A DNA stretch of 64,000 nucleotides from Argopecten irradians (taxonomy: Eukaryota; Mollusca; Bivalvia; Pectinida; Pectinidae). Location of the stretch: contig NC_091142.1 of assembly GCF_041381155.1 (NCBI RefSeq), forward strand, positions 3,847,778 to 3,911,777, read 5' to 3'. Positions 52,399 through 64,000 of the stretch are shown here, one piece after another (the stretch's first letter is position 1; the number at the start of each line of letters is the position of its first letter). The translations under genes and the position numbers were made by a program. Under the pieces are notes generated by a model. That model saw nothing but the letters and a program-made list of their open reading frames with translations. It was not told where the DNA came from and did not search any database.

Positions 52399-54287
52399 AT
52401 GCCTTACTTAGAAGTTGTACACGAAACGTTGGCGCGAATAGATGTCATCATACACGGATTGCCGCAAGTCTTCTTTAATCGCAGCAGTAAGTCGTAATAT
52501 GATTATCATTGAAATATCACAACTGGCCTAACTCTTTTTTGTTTGAAATAAAAGAGATTCTAATTCTCTTTTCGGTGTTTCTTATAATCTGGTTGTTGAT
52601 TGACTTTTAACTTTGACTTAAGCATTGACTGTTATATTTTGATATGGATTAATGTGAAACATACAGCATTGGATGTTCTAGCACATCCAATAATGCGCGC
52701 TTGCGCACCCTGATACATATGCTAGAACCAATGCTTATATTTACATATAACAAGTCATTACCGTAACGAACATAAATAGTATACGTCTGCATAGACAACA
52801 ATATAAATTCATTGGTCAGCCGATTATTTAGATAAAAATAGAAGATTCTACCGCTTCTGGTCGGTTGCCATGGATAAACGAAATACTTACATAATAATCC
52901 GGATAAACGAATATGAAGAAACAATCCAATTCATTTTAAATATCTTGATTATAATATATTTTCATATCTATTTGATTTCTAAGATTATTTTGAGTATTCT
53001 TCTTTAAATTGTCACACTTGAGGAAATCTGGTCTTTTCAAGACCTTTTTGAACTCTGATGAAGGTATTAGTACGCCAAAGCCTAGCTGTCAATGTTGATA
53101 TTGGAAATTTTCATACATTAGGTTTAGTAGCAACATATATATACTCTGCAGCGGTAATGACGAACTTATTTGAATGTATTTTTGAATGTGTTTTTGTGTG
53201 GGTTTTTTAAACTAGATCATTTTGGTGCGCCTTAGAAACCTGTTATCGTTCAATGGTTAATGGTGTCCGGGAGGTGACTGCCCTCCTATAACATTTTCTT
53301 CATTTCAGACGTATAGCATTGTTTCAAATATTAATGTTCTTGTATCAAATGCTTATATTACTTAGGGTCAGCTTTCGGCCTTAGCAATTTTTTAGGTCCT
53401 CCCTGATACTTCAATGCAAAGCATGCACAGTTTTCTTCGTACTAATGACACAAGTTTAATTGTAAATGTCCTGTAATTATATTAGATTATTTACTTTGTT
53501 TTCAGATAATCTGTCTGTATGGAGCACCATAGAAATGTTTGTGGCTGCACAACACCCTCCGAGAAGTACAGTGTTTTGCAGCAGACGAGACCTATATCAA
53601 AATGGCCGTATGCTGCCATTTGCCGTTCAGATTTCATGCTCCCTTACACCGGAGGTTCATTTGATATCAAGATACCAGAAACCGGACATGAAATTGGCAA
53701 TGTCCACATCCCTCCATCATATCGGTAATACGTCATACAGTATGCTGACAACTATGTATAATCAGGATACCAAAGAGAAACTTGGCGAATTTTTCATAAA
53801 ATTTGTCACTGTGGACCGACGTACAAGGAAATCCAGTCCCATATCTAAATCATTTCTAGTGAAATTAGGGGACAGGTCAATGCAGGATGGCAACCTTCCG
53901 TACCAGATGCCAGCTATACCGGAGATGCCTGAATCAATATTTGATATAACAGTGATTACGCGTCACAGCGACCTTGACACGAATCAGCACGTGACCACAC
54001 ATAGATATATCCAGTTCTTCACTGACTGCGCTACCGAGGCAGCTCAGCGCGGATTTTATAAGCATTTCAATGACGACATTTGTCGATATCCGTTAGAGAA
54101 GTATGACGTCACGTTACTGGGGGAGAGTAAAGTCGGTGACATGTTACGTGTTTGCACATGGCAAGATAGAAAGCACTTGAAGACTTTATACTTCACCTGT
54201 CTTAAATGTAGCTCGTGTGTAATGAAGGCAGTGTTTGTCTATGGGAAGGACAGAATGGCCCCGAAAATACCCCCTCATTATATGTAA
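52399..54287 (+). CDS. Double-hotdog acyl-ACP-thioesterase-like protein
   Basis: Two coding exons, 52399-52486 and 53506-54287, join in phase 1 and give 289 residues. The acceptor just before the ATG (52395) implies an upstream 5' UTR exon. The second half carries DLDTNQHVTTHRYIQFF, close to the DLDxNQHVxxxxYI active-site segment of plant FatA/FatB acyl-ACP thioesterases, where the Asn and His of NQH take part in thioester hydrolysis. The first half (SVWSTIEMFVAAQHPP to FVTVDRR) fits a first hotdog fold. No signal or transit peptide or TM segment is obvious, so a cytosolic acyl-thioester hydrolase is likely; substrate unknown. A poly(A) signal lies at 54674. The frame is intact, unlike the other large genes here, and neighbours give no functional hint. 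Confidence 0.8.
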
Positions 54288-54673
54288 CATACCAAAATAT
54301 AGCTTGAATATAGAAGAAAGATATCTGCAACAGAAGAAAGATATGGGCTATTAAACTTAAATACCTCTATGCATACAATCTAAGTTGCTTGTTTATTTGT
54401 CCATCATAAGAAAAGGGCAAACCAAACCAAATATTCTTGACATATCAACAGGAACCACAACAGAAACTGACTTTCTGTAACACATTGCTTTATATTAATA
54501 CTGTAATAATGTTCTCCGGATGCGAACATTTCAAAACAAAATGAAATATTTTTCATTTGCTTTCAATAAGGCAACCTACACCATCAGATGATTAAATGGA
54601 GATTTCAATTTTCTTTTGTATACAGTGTACTATTTGATCTCTTGGTGTCTTATAAGGGTTATTCATGGGAGAA

Positions 54674-54679
54674 AATAAA
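54674..54679 (+). terminator. Candidate poly(A) signal of the thioesterase-like gene
   Basis: AATAAA lies 387 nt after the stop codon and is followed by a T/G-rich stretch (TTTCTGTTCTGTGTTTTTC). Confidence 0.5.
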
Positions 54680-54984
54680 TACTAATTTCTGTTCTGTGTT
54701 TTTCACTGATCTTTTTAATCCAAAGTTGTAAACGAAGACTCTCCGAAATGGTTAAATATGGACAATGGACGTATCACCATATTGTATCCCAAGAGCGGAA
54801 AGTGTGACAGCAGCATTTTTATGCTGGTCAAAAATCCAATATAGACAGATGGACATGGATGATACCTTTCAAATATCAGTACAACACAGAATTTATACTC
54901 TGTGAAATTCTTATTTTTCATGTCCTAATACGTTTAGATGGACACCTATCTATAGAATTCACTATATAATTACGAATACACTAG

Positions 54985-55190
54985 TCTGTAAAATGTTAAA
55001 TGGAATTGGAGACCACCACTTGGTTTCCTTTTCTGGCAATATATGTACTCATTTCACTTCACCGAAGTTATAGATATAATGAAATTTAGCAATATTGTTT
55101 TATGCATCAATGTCTTATTTGAACTTGTAAAATTAACAGAACAGTATTGCAGTTCTCAAATGTTGGTAATTTCGGGGGTGAATAAACTAT
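54985..55190 (+). repeat. Relic similar to the interior of the 14281-14790 MITE
   Basis: Shared phrases in the same order: GTAAAATG..AATGGAATTGGAGACCA, TATGTACTCATTTCACTTC, and ATGTTGGTAATTTCGG. No inverted ends are visible, so it is an old fragment or a related family. Confidence 0.6.
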
Positions 55191-56214
55191 AAAAAATCTG
55201 TTTATTAATGTTAATATCGTGTTTTTTTAAAGCCATGTTAAAAAAATGATAAAAGTTCAGTGCTTTGTTAGAGATACCAATATATTTCGATAAATTTTGT
55301 TGAATATATTTCGTTGAATTTGTTGAACATCTTGTAAAATCTTTTTTTTTCTTCTGTTTGTAATGATATAAACTAGGAGACATTTTGTTAATGATGTTTA
55401 TCAATATCTAGCTTGATGTTTTAGGATATCATCATCATTAAATAAATGTAACAATTCAGATTATTTATGTATATATGTATATTGATTTGTATGTACTGTT
55501 AATATGTAAGGAGAGGGCGTGTATAGGCATGTCGCCTGTTGCCCAATTCCGATCGTCTTTGACATCCGACAATAAAATATTTTGAAATGAAAAAAAATAA
55601 TAAAAAATCTGTGTACTAATGCGGTATTTAAATTATTTTTAAATTATACACAGCACATAGTATTTCAGTTATGTCTTGTTTTCATTATCGGATTCCTATA
55701 TAAAACTATACCTGGCTTTCCATACATCGACCTTATGAAGCTAATATTGGTCATAAAAAGGGAAATCGAGACTTTTGTGGATCACGTGTCTTGTTGATGC
55801 TTGTCGTTAAGGCATATTTCTTCATGTATATAGATTCTTAAATGAAGATTCATTTTATAAAATATTTTATGAGACGAGTTAACACAATAATCATTTAATC
55901 CACTCTAATTCGTTCATGTTATAACAAAACAATCGTTATCAAAATATGCAAACACAGAACCATTCTTATAAAATATTACACATACAAATTATAACAAATA
56001 GGATATATTATCACACTCTATCAATTGTATTGTATTTGTTAGTATAACTATAATCATCAGTAACAAATAGCCTCATTTTTTGAACGATCAGAGCAAGGGG
56101 ACGCCATTGCTCTAGAATACAATTCAGTATACTTTGAAAGGTGTGGTAGATTAGGTCTTTACAAAGAGACAGAAAAACCTAAATTTAGACAAAGCAATTT
56201 AGTTTAAAATTCTA
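55191..56214. other. Gene-free spacer
   Basis: A+T-rich DNA with no supported gene or repeat. AATAAAATATTTTGAAATG near 55570 after a short G+C patch may be the tail of an old element. Confidence 0.4.
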
Positions 56215-56480
56215 GTTCTAACAGAACTTTCTCTGGAATTCTGATATACCGCCTAAAGGTGTCCGAACTCCAGCGCCCCAGCAATCTCACTTTCAGATAA
56301 GCCCCTGATTGCTGCTTCAGTGGCAGCTCCTATTCTAAGTGAATGTGTCTTTTACCGATTGCTATCAAGGCCTAAGAAAAGCAAGGTGTTTTAAAACTGA
56401 TGCAAACTGGTACCTAGTCAAAGGAGAAAGATCAAAATGACAGAAGAGGGGGCCAGGGCTCCTATGCTTTACTGTTATGT
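56215..56480 (-). mobile_element. Fossil of a tyrosine-recombinase element (DIRS- or Crypton-like)
   Basis: On the minus strand, HSLRIGAATEAAIRGLSESE is followed by a Gly/Arg/Trp-Ser-like and RRYIRIPEKV segment. This is the C-terminal active-site region typical of tyrosine recombinases in DIRS-like and Crypton elements. Only this fragment is present; no reverse transcriptase or ends are seen. It is broken and old. Confidence 0.65.
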
Positions 56481-56884
56481 ACTGTTCAAGGCGTTTAACT
56501 GGACAGAATGTTCCTTCTAAACGAGGAATACATACGGTACACCCTTTACCTTTACCTTCTTAATCAGCCTATAGACATTTGATAACCTGAGCGATGCATT
56601 TAATGGGTCAATATGACACCTTATCGACCCCGGAAAATCATGACTGATATATAATGAGTAGAAATCACAAATATTAAAGAATACAGAATAATGAAAAAAT
56701 AAATTATGTATTTCGATAAAACATTTATAAAATACAAAATGTAGGTGTATAATTCGTATACATGTATGTATATACAATGCGATCCAAGAATTCAAGTAAT
56801 CTAATCGATAATTTCAACAGTAATCATGTCAGCATATCGAATCGACTATGTCTTAATTCTTCTTTGAAACATCATTTTAGGGAA

Positions 56885-57325
56885 CGTGGATGTGGCGAGG
56901 TGGTAAAAGGTGTTTTTTTACGTAATTAGTCAAAGTTTCATTTTTATGTAAAATAGGAAATTTGTATATTCATTTGTTGTTATTTAACTTATCATATTAC
57001 TTATATAAATCTCTTTCCAGCTATATTTTGACTATTCTTTGCTGCTGTAAAGATTACATTGTTTCAATTTCAATGGCGTGAAAGTGTGAACATGTGAAAT
57101 ATACTTACAAAGAATTTAAATGTAATATGTGTGTATTTTGTTTTGAATGTCTAAATGTATGGTACATATTCGTATGCATAAATTGATTCTTCAATAAAAT
57201 TATATCTTTGAAAAAAAAAAAAAAAAAAAAAAAAACGGAGGTATATTTTTCTAGGCGATTGGGTGCCGTAGATCGTGAGTTCGAGACCCGGATAGGGCAC
57301 GAGTCAATAAAATTACATTCTTTTT
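56885..57325 (+). mobile_element. tRNA-like SINE pieces with an internal 25-A tail
   Basis: A possible SINE head (GGCGAGGTGGTAAAAGG, 56894) is separated from a B-box segment (GAGTTCGAGACCC, 57279-57291) and the tail TCAATAAAATTACATTC (57304). Between them a stretch ends in CAATAAAATTATATCTTTG plus 25 A (57211-57235). The two tails are nearly the same, so one retroposed piece may sit inside or against another. The arrangement is inferred. Confidence 0.45.
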
Positions 57326-58025
57326 TAAAATTGTCTTTCTTTGATCTATGATTGAACATTATATATTTATATATAACACAACACATTAAGGACACACGCA
57401 TTGGGTTATACAAGCAATAATTTGTTTTAATTTTGTAAATTCGGGACAGTTTTTTAAGAAGAGAACTGATCTACTTCATGTACAACAAGAATATGTTGTT
57501 CTTCAATGCTATGCTCATCAATTGAAATTTCAAATGCAGACTGTGCAGCTTACTGTTAAATTAACACTGCTACCATGTATATTTTGGGGTACATAAACTA
57601 CATAAAAAATATGTATATTAAAAGAATGACTTATTTATATACATTTGATATCTAATTTATTTATAATGAGTATATATTACTTTTATAATTCAATATATAT
57701 GTTTATCTAAAATATTTTTCTCTACAGAACAGAAGTGTCTAAGGCATGAAAATGTAGAATAATCCCTTCCTGTGTAAGCTTTTAAAGGTAGTAGATCTGT
57801 CGCCCTTGCTAAAAATGTTAAAATAATTGATCGCATTAGAGCTATACTGACAGAAAAATACTAAGTACAATACCCAAATGGGAAAAAGTAGTGATAAAAG
57901 ACTGAAAAAGTTTCAAGATAACACAATATCAAACATAATATTCCAGTCTCATGTATTGAAAGAAGGTCCTTTCAAAAGTTTTCTTTTGGTGCTGATCTAT
58001 TGCTGTCTATGATGGTAATATCAAC

Positions 58026-61000
58026 TTAACAAGAACCGCATATCTGTTCTGTATGCAAATTGTCGGAAGTAACAGAGGTAACTGATTGTGTTTCGATGTC
58101 ATCGTCAGCGTGCTTATCTATCCTAGGATTATCAAGATTGAGGTCAGTGTGGCTCGGTTTTTTATGACTGTATCATTTCTTGTTTCCATTTTGGTATCAT
58201 TTCTCCAAAGCTCCCTCTCTGTGCTCAGTAACGACATGAACTCCTTCATCTGAGCAACAATTTAACATTTCTTTACCTTTTTTGCTGAAAAGACGAAAAT
58301 GATAAGTGTAAAGATAAATACGAATTGGTTGATGTATACAGTGTAAATATATCAAAGCATTTAAGCTTCCTTTTGTTTTGTTATCCTTGTGAGCGTGGCA
58401 ACATTCATTATGTACTTTCCATGCATAACAACATAATTAGAATATAAAGTGGACTCAAAATAATTTAATATATAATGCTGAACTAGAGGCCAAAGTTAGC
58501 AAAGCTTAATTTATTAGTTTGATTTTCAGGTAACTTTCATCGATCACATCCTCCTTACCTACCCGATATCATCCATGCGTTCAATGTCCCTTTTCTTTGA
58601 TTTCTTCTTTCGTCTCCTCGTATATTGTTCCTCAGTCATAACTACGCTGGCCGACTCTAGTTCTTCGTCCTGATGCTCTCTCTTCTTTTTCTTCCTGGAT
58701 TTTCTCTTATTCTTTGGCATATCTGGTTCTGTTATGGATTCCGACATATTTGGTTCACTCACTATGCCATCTTCTTTTGTGGATATATTGGTTAATGCAA
58801 CTGTGGTTTCTGGTGGATTGGTTATATGTTTTTCATCATTTAAGTCTTGTTCATTGCTAGGGATAGTGGACATTCGTGGACTTGGTTTCGAAGTCACTAT
58901 TTCAGCTGCGCTGCTTTTCGGCATTTCTTTGTTAAACCCTTCTTCATGGTTCTGTTCAGTGGATGGCCTTACGAGAATAAGATTACTGTCTATTCTTCCG
59001 TCATAAGTTTCTGTCTTCAATTCTGTTCTATTCCATGATGTTCCGTCGGTCGATGGGGAAGCAAATGTAACTTCATCACATTTATCGCCGGTTATGTTGG
59101 TTTCACTCAGGTCATGGCTGCAAAATAATCAAAGGAGTAAATCAGGAATTTGTCTAAAGATTAATGCAATCGGTAGATCTACATCTAAGTCGATTGATCT
59201 ATAAGTCATGATATTTGTTTTGACTTTTAATATTTTGTGGGCGGTTAGACTTTGAAAATAAATTTCATGTGAAGTGTTTCAACTATCATTTATGTTACTC
59301 TAGATCGTAAGATTAAATTGTTATGGAAATGTCATTTTCATGACAACATCCAATAACATTCACCATAAGTACAATTAAATTTATAAAAAAATGTTCATAA
59401 TAAAGGCACACGACATGGCATATACAGGTAAATAGGTATTTGAATCATGTATCATATACCCTTTTGTTTAACTCTGTATATAGATTGTATCAATCCGACT
59501 TTACCTAATTTCCTTTCTCTGTCTTTTGCTTTTCTTCCTCGATTTTCTCTTCTCTCGTCTGTCATTATCATCTTCGGTAATAATCGCTAGATCTCCGATG
59601 GAACATTCTGGTTCAATCTTTCTTCGTTCTCTTTTCCTTTTCTTTTTCTTTTTCTTTCCACTCCCTTTATCAGCTGAAATATTCGACTGCTGTTCCGATT
59701 CACCTTCCTCGATATCTTCTGTGATGGGTAGATTGTTAGTACCAGTATCAGTTGTCGATTGATTTTCGTTAGATATCCCAAACATGAAACCTGCGTCAGG
59801 GTTCGGAGTATCCAGCGTTATATCGTCATCCATGTTTTTTCTGTCTTCTTTAATTCCTGCCTCAATTTGAATCCGTCTTTCCTCTACATGTGAATACGAA
59901 CTGGTAATGGATGTCTGCTTGTCATCTTTATCGCAGAAATCATCGACCGATATCGTTCTTTTAAAGTGATCGCTGGAACATAAAAAAAAGTTTGTTGAAA
60001 GAGCAATATCCAACGTGGAAGACTCTAAAATAATCAAGATATATATATTCCTTCATCACAAATGAGTTTGAGCAATTTATCATATATTGTATGCACTTTA
60101 AAAGCAGATACTCAAACTCTAATAAGTTCTGTTTCATCAATGATGTTAAGAATTCAATATGTGACGACATGTTTAGAAAACGTGAATATTTATAAGAATC
60201 AGAAACAAAATTTACCATATAACATGCACGATTGCAACTACTTACATTTTTCCCATATGTTGGTCATTTTCGACATTCGCAACACACTTCACAGATTCGT
60301 TTGTGATTTGAATGGAATTATGTGTATCAATATCAAGTGAATCCTGTTTTAAAACAGTATTTCGAAGTTCCGGAATTCTCGTCCACTCGGTCCATTTAGG
60401 TCGCAATACTTTAATCTTTTCTTCTTTGTCGACAGCATCATTGATAGGAATATCCTGTACCTCTTGCTTGCTAATATAACATGAAAATATGGGAATCAAA
60501 TGTATAATTGGATATGCTATTACCTTTTGCAACGAAATCACATTCCAAGAAGTAATTTATGAACGTCCGTAACGATTGGACGTTTATGAATTCCTCCCAA
60601 GGGTTGTGATTAAGATGTCACACACACACTCATGAAGAAAATGATTTTTACGCAGAATTGATGCATTGCATAACAATATTTCTAGCCGGGACATCTAGTC
60701 CAAAAGATCATTGCACTGGCTTGTGTTTAACACAGGAATTTATCACTGCTAATACTGGTGAAAACTTAGTGACAAAAAGGAAAATAAAATCACTTTTTTC
60801 ATTAAACGCATACAATTGTATCTTAATATAATCCTTATTATAAAGTTAATTAAAAAATCTACAATAGATAAAAAAGGGATGAAAAAATAGCGAGAGGTAT
60901 AAAAAATCACATCTGTTAATGATTGGTAAAATGCAAATATAATGTACTTATATTTGCATTTTAATTTAATTTAATTATAAGTATGTATCGAATATACAAT

Positions 61001-61274
61001 ATGATCTATCACATTTATTTTTTAATTGCTACCTTTTACGAATCATGTGCCGAATTAATTAATTTTATTTAATGTACACATTGTACTTACAATGATTAAA
61101 TAATTATGAATATAATTACTAAATAATTTATTCACCTTTTATATTTCTTTTTACAAAAGCACCACAGGACTTAGACAAGGAGACATACAGAGAGCGATCC
61201 AGTGACTGCTGATATAACAATGATGATGACGTCAGAGGTAGTGTCTTCTGTTTCTTTATCGCTAACAACGCAAT
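58026..61274 (-). pseudogene. 3' part of a single-pass membrane protein gene with Lys/Arg-rich tail
   Basis: Minus-strand exons 61274-61136, 60470-60246, 59972-59505, 59117-58563 and 58284-58026; all junctions are phase 2 and agree. The first exon encodes a TM helix (DVIIIVISAVTGSLSVCLLV) and a basic stop-transfer (CKKKYK). The rest is an acidic, Ser/Thr-rich cytoplasmic tail with two related modules, each a Lys/Arg block (KKKKKRKRERRK; RKSRKKKKREH), then an acidic 'IITEDD/VMTEEQ' segment and a second Lys/Arg block. The blocks resemble nuclear-localisation signals. 5' exons (ectodomain) lie beyond the window or within/past the LINE. I do not recognise the family. TAA at 61173-61171 interrupts the TM helix; two TGA (58199, 58175) lie in the last exon, the first of which might be the true end. 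If the exon 4 donor at 58562 is not used, the protein ends at TAG 58561-58559. Hence coding status is doubtful. Confidence 0.6.
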
Positions 61275-61494
61275 CTGTAAATACATAACATAAATGAAAC
61301 TATATGTATATGTTTAACATTAGAAATACACAAAAAGATATATCTTTAATTTAATTTTGTATTTATCTAACGAGAATTACAAACAGCCCGTAGGCTACTT
61401 GATGCTCTCCTCAAAATATATCAAACAAACAATATGTACATTTACACAGAAGACATACAAATGTCGAACATACTCACACTCACACATACATACT

Positions 61495-61560
61495 TAGAGA
61501 GAGAGAGAGAGAGAGGAGGGGGGGGGGACTGAGACAGAGAGAGAGAGAAAGGTGGGGGAA
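61495..61560. repeat. GA-rich microsatellite with G10 run
   Basis: (AG)n, then GGAGG plus a long G run, then more (AG)n. It adjoins the 3' end of the LINE and may have grown from its tail. Confidence 0.9.
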
Positions 61561-62292
61561 GGGGTCAGAATCTGTTTGAATTACTATATATTCAAATACA
61601 TGGTCAAATAATGCTTTGATCTCAATTTCGTTCAGAGTTTCTAAGCCACATACAATTATTTTGACAAGAACATTTGGCATGAGCTCCATAATGAGGTTGG
61701 AATTGATATTTGGAGCGAATATATGACAAACAGCAAGCATATTATAACGGATTCTGTTATATTTTGGGCAATGTAAAAAGAAATGAATTTCATCTTCGGA
61801 GGAGTTCGCGCAAAGGTCACATAATTTGTTATTGGTTACGTTTTAAGAGTGTCTATGTTTGTTTGAAGCATTTAATCCCATTCTTATTCTAATGTGATTG
61901 GTTTCACCTTTCCCGTGTCCATATGTATATAAATAGATTTTTGTGGAGTGGACAGATTTGACAGTGCTAGAGAGAAACACGTTAGTGAAGAGCTATTTCT
62001 TATGTGTTAGGTAGATTGTTCCAGTCGCGTATGGATTTTAGAAAGAAGGATTGATAATAAAAAACAGGATAATAATAACAGAATAGGGAGAATAGTATTA
62101 TAATTTCTAAAAATGTAGTTTTGTGTTCTTTGAGTCTGAATTGGACAGATAGTTTTCAAGATGGACACAGATCATGCTTAATTTTAAATAACATTTTTAG
62201 TGTGCAATTTTTTCTTCTATCTCTTTTTCCCATCCCAATTCACCCAACACTTTAGTATAATTGGTTACCTTATGACCAACTATGTATATTAT

Positions 62293-62466
62293 TGGTTTGG
62301 TTTGATTAGTTAACGTCCTATCAACAGTCAAGGTCATGTAAGGATGTGCCAGGTTTGTTGGTGGAGGCAAGCCGGAGTACCTGGAGAAAAACCACCGAGC
62401 AGCTGTCAGTACCTGACAACTACCCCACATGGGATTCGAACTAGCGACCCAGAGATAGAGGGCATG
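62293..62466 (-). mobile_element. SINE nested in the LINE
   Basis: On the minus strand: B box in CTAGTTCGAATCCCATG, then GGTGGTTTTTCTCCAGGTAC, TCCACCAACAAACCTGGCAC, and the tail TGATAGGACGTTAACTAATC. Same family as 48928-49095. LINE reading continues on both sides, so the SINE inserted into the LINE. ATGTATATTA on the left and ATGTATGTGCATATTA on the right may be a drifted target duplication. Confidence 0.75.
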
Positions 62467-64000
62467 TATGTGCATATTAAAGCCGCCCTACGCTGAACAC
62501 TTTCAATAAGGTCAGAATCTTGCTGACTATAATTATAAAAATAATAAAATAAAATAAAATATTGCCATATTTCATAACCGATCTTACCATAGGTTTATTA
62601 AGTGTTTCTAGGCATGAACGTGGGTTATATAAGTTAATGCTTGCAAGATGTTTAATATTCTGTTGGCTTTGGCTCCAATTTCTGAAATGTGAGAATGCCA
62701 GCTAAGGTTACCAGATAGAAATATGCCCATATGTTTATGGTTAATTACATGTTTAATCGGAATGTTATCAAGCAGAAGTTTCGGTTTATTAATATTTTTT
62801 TAAAGCAAATAACAAATTCAGTTTGTGTGCATTGAATGTGACAAGTCATCGCTTTGTCAATTGAGACAGAGTAATTAAATCGTCGTTAAGTGTATTTACT
62901 TATTCGTTGCTATCTATTGTTGATGAGAGAGATGCCTCGTTAGCGAAGAAGTTAACGTCAGATGAAATACCTACATTGGTATCAATTACTTAAACTAAGA
63001 ATAAGAACGGTCCAAGGATCTGGCCCTGGGGGACACCAGAGTGAATACATTTATGACCAGAATATTGACCATTTAAGACTACATACTGTTTTATATTACA
63101 AAGATAACATTTAAGCAAATAAAGCAAACTTCCTCTATTACCTATGTTTTCTAATTTATGAAGTAAACCTTCGTGCCACACTTTGTCAAAAGCTTTTGAG
63201 ACATATAGAAATACTAATAATACTATAATAAAAACCTTTGTATACTATTTTTCAAGACATTGATATTGGTCGATAGTTTTTAAAAATATTTTTGCTATCT
63301 TTTTTATGAATAGGACAAACTTGAGCTGTTTACCACAAAATGGGCAAATACCTGATCTGAGAGAATTATTAAAGGTATATGCTTAAATATGACATAATGA
63401 TTGACAGCAATTTCTAAAAATGAAATTTCCTATGCCATCTGGCCCTGTTCCCTTTTTAGGGTTTAGCGACTTAAGTAGTGTTATATACCTCTTCTAGAGT
63501 GTTTTGTACGGTTCTAATTACAAGTAACCTTAAACCTGAACTTATCGAAGTCTTTACCAGTATTTTTTAAATAATTTGAAAAATCTATCTCTAGTCCTAA
63601 AGGCTCGACGTACTTCTTTTGTTAACCACGATTTGTCGCGAGGACAAATATTAACTACTATATATTATAAATGTTTTGCATGTATCTAAGATAAACTTGT
63701 TTACATTTTCAATGATATCATCTAAAAGATCAAAAACACCAAAGAATATATCGACATGAGCGGTGTTAAATGCATTGTTCAAACCATCGATATCAGCAGT
63801 TTTGTAGTCCCATTTGGTTCTCTGATATAAATAAGGCTTTGGGACATAATATTTCAGTTTACAGGAAATAGAACTGTGATCAAGATTACAAAGTGGTGGT
63901 TTTATATCAACTTTTGCCACCAAGTGGACTTTATCAACAAGAACGAGGTCAATTATATGTGATGATTTCGCGGTAAAATGGGTAGCTTAATTAATTAATT

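Larger units (their letters stand above)
61480..64000 (-). mobile_element. Jockey/CR1-like LINE, 5' end outside the window
   Basis: In minus-strand order: end of the endonuclease/linker (NLDHSSISCKLKYYVPKP, 63900), PRDKSWLTKEVRRAFRTRDR near 63600, reverse transcriptase with VWHEGLLHKLENIG and HSGVPQGQILGPFLFLV (63181-62990), HMGIFLSGNLSWHSHI (62740), SFFLKSIRDWNNLPN (62030), GETNHIRIRMGLNAS (61890) and the C-terminal CDLCANSSEDEIHFFLHCPK (61820). The frame is interrupted by stops and shifts, and a SINE has inserted at 62293-62466. The 3' end abuts a (CT)n tract on this strand. It is inactive. Its position suggests it lies in an intron of the membrane protein gene or just upstream of it. Confidence 0.85.

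Noticed and set aside
61480-61740. 86-codon minus-strand ORF as a separate gene
   Set aside because: It is the C-terminal end of the LINE plus translated CT microsatellite.

Overview
The window is A+T-rich, intron-rich animal DNA. SINEs, a Jockey/CR1-like LINE, a Tc1-like transposon and tandem arrays are inserted between and inside genes. Gene types (PLAT plus FN3-like secreted proteins, an LRR relaxin-receptor-like GPCR) and repeat types suggest a lophotrochozoan, most likely a bivalve mollusc. This is inference; no species is assigned.

Left third (1-32 kb): a plus-strand cluster of three copies of one gene for a large secreted protein. The order is signal peptide, PLAT/LH2 domain, a six-cysteine module, then many FN3/Ig-like repeats marked by 'D-S/T-PP..G'. 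Copy A (1.4-2.2 kb) is only the decayed 3' end. Copy B (7.4-15.5 kb) keeps the first eight exons intact, then runs into unrelated DNA and gains a new hydrophobic C-terminus. Copy C (20.0-31.3 kb) spans the whole gene, but its frame is broken several times. Exon lengths and intron phases match between B and C. Homology of A and C continues about 0.8 kb past the stop codon.

Middle (32-48 kb): a long stretch with minisatellites and no convincing gene, then a minus-strand LRR-GPCR gene (40.7-47.8 kb). It has a signal peptide, a Cys-rich N-terminus, about 15 LRRs and a relaxin-receptor-type seven-helix domain. Its large intron holds an array of ~140-bp units rich in nuclear-receptor half-sites. 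Its last predicted exon runs into a 38-bp satellite that appears to have grown from that exon. The copy shows two frame breaks and a stop codon in TM7.

Right third (48-64 kb): an intact two-exon double-hotdog acyl-ACP-thioesterase-like gene (52.4-54.3 kb, plus); a tyrosine-recombinase element fossil; the 3' part of a minus-strand single-pass membrane protein gene with a duplicated Lys/Arg-rich cytoplasmic module (58.0-61.3 kb); and a LINE (61.5 kb to beyond the window) with a nested SINE.

Recurring point: copy C, the GPCR gene and the membrane protein gene all carry in-frame stops. All five single-base frame breaks in copy C and the GPCR lie in homopolymer runs. Either this is a decaying haplotype or part of the damage is assembly error; raw reads would decide. 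All exon models were built by eye from ORFs, GT/AG sites and phase agreement.
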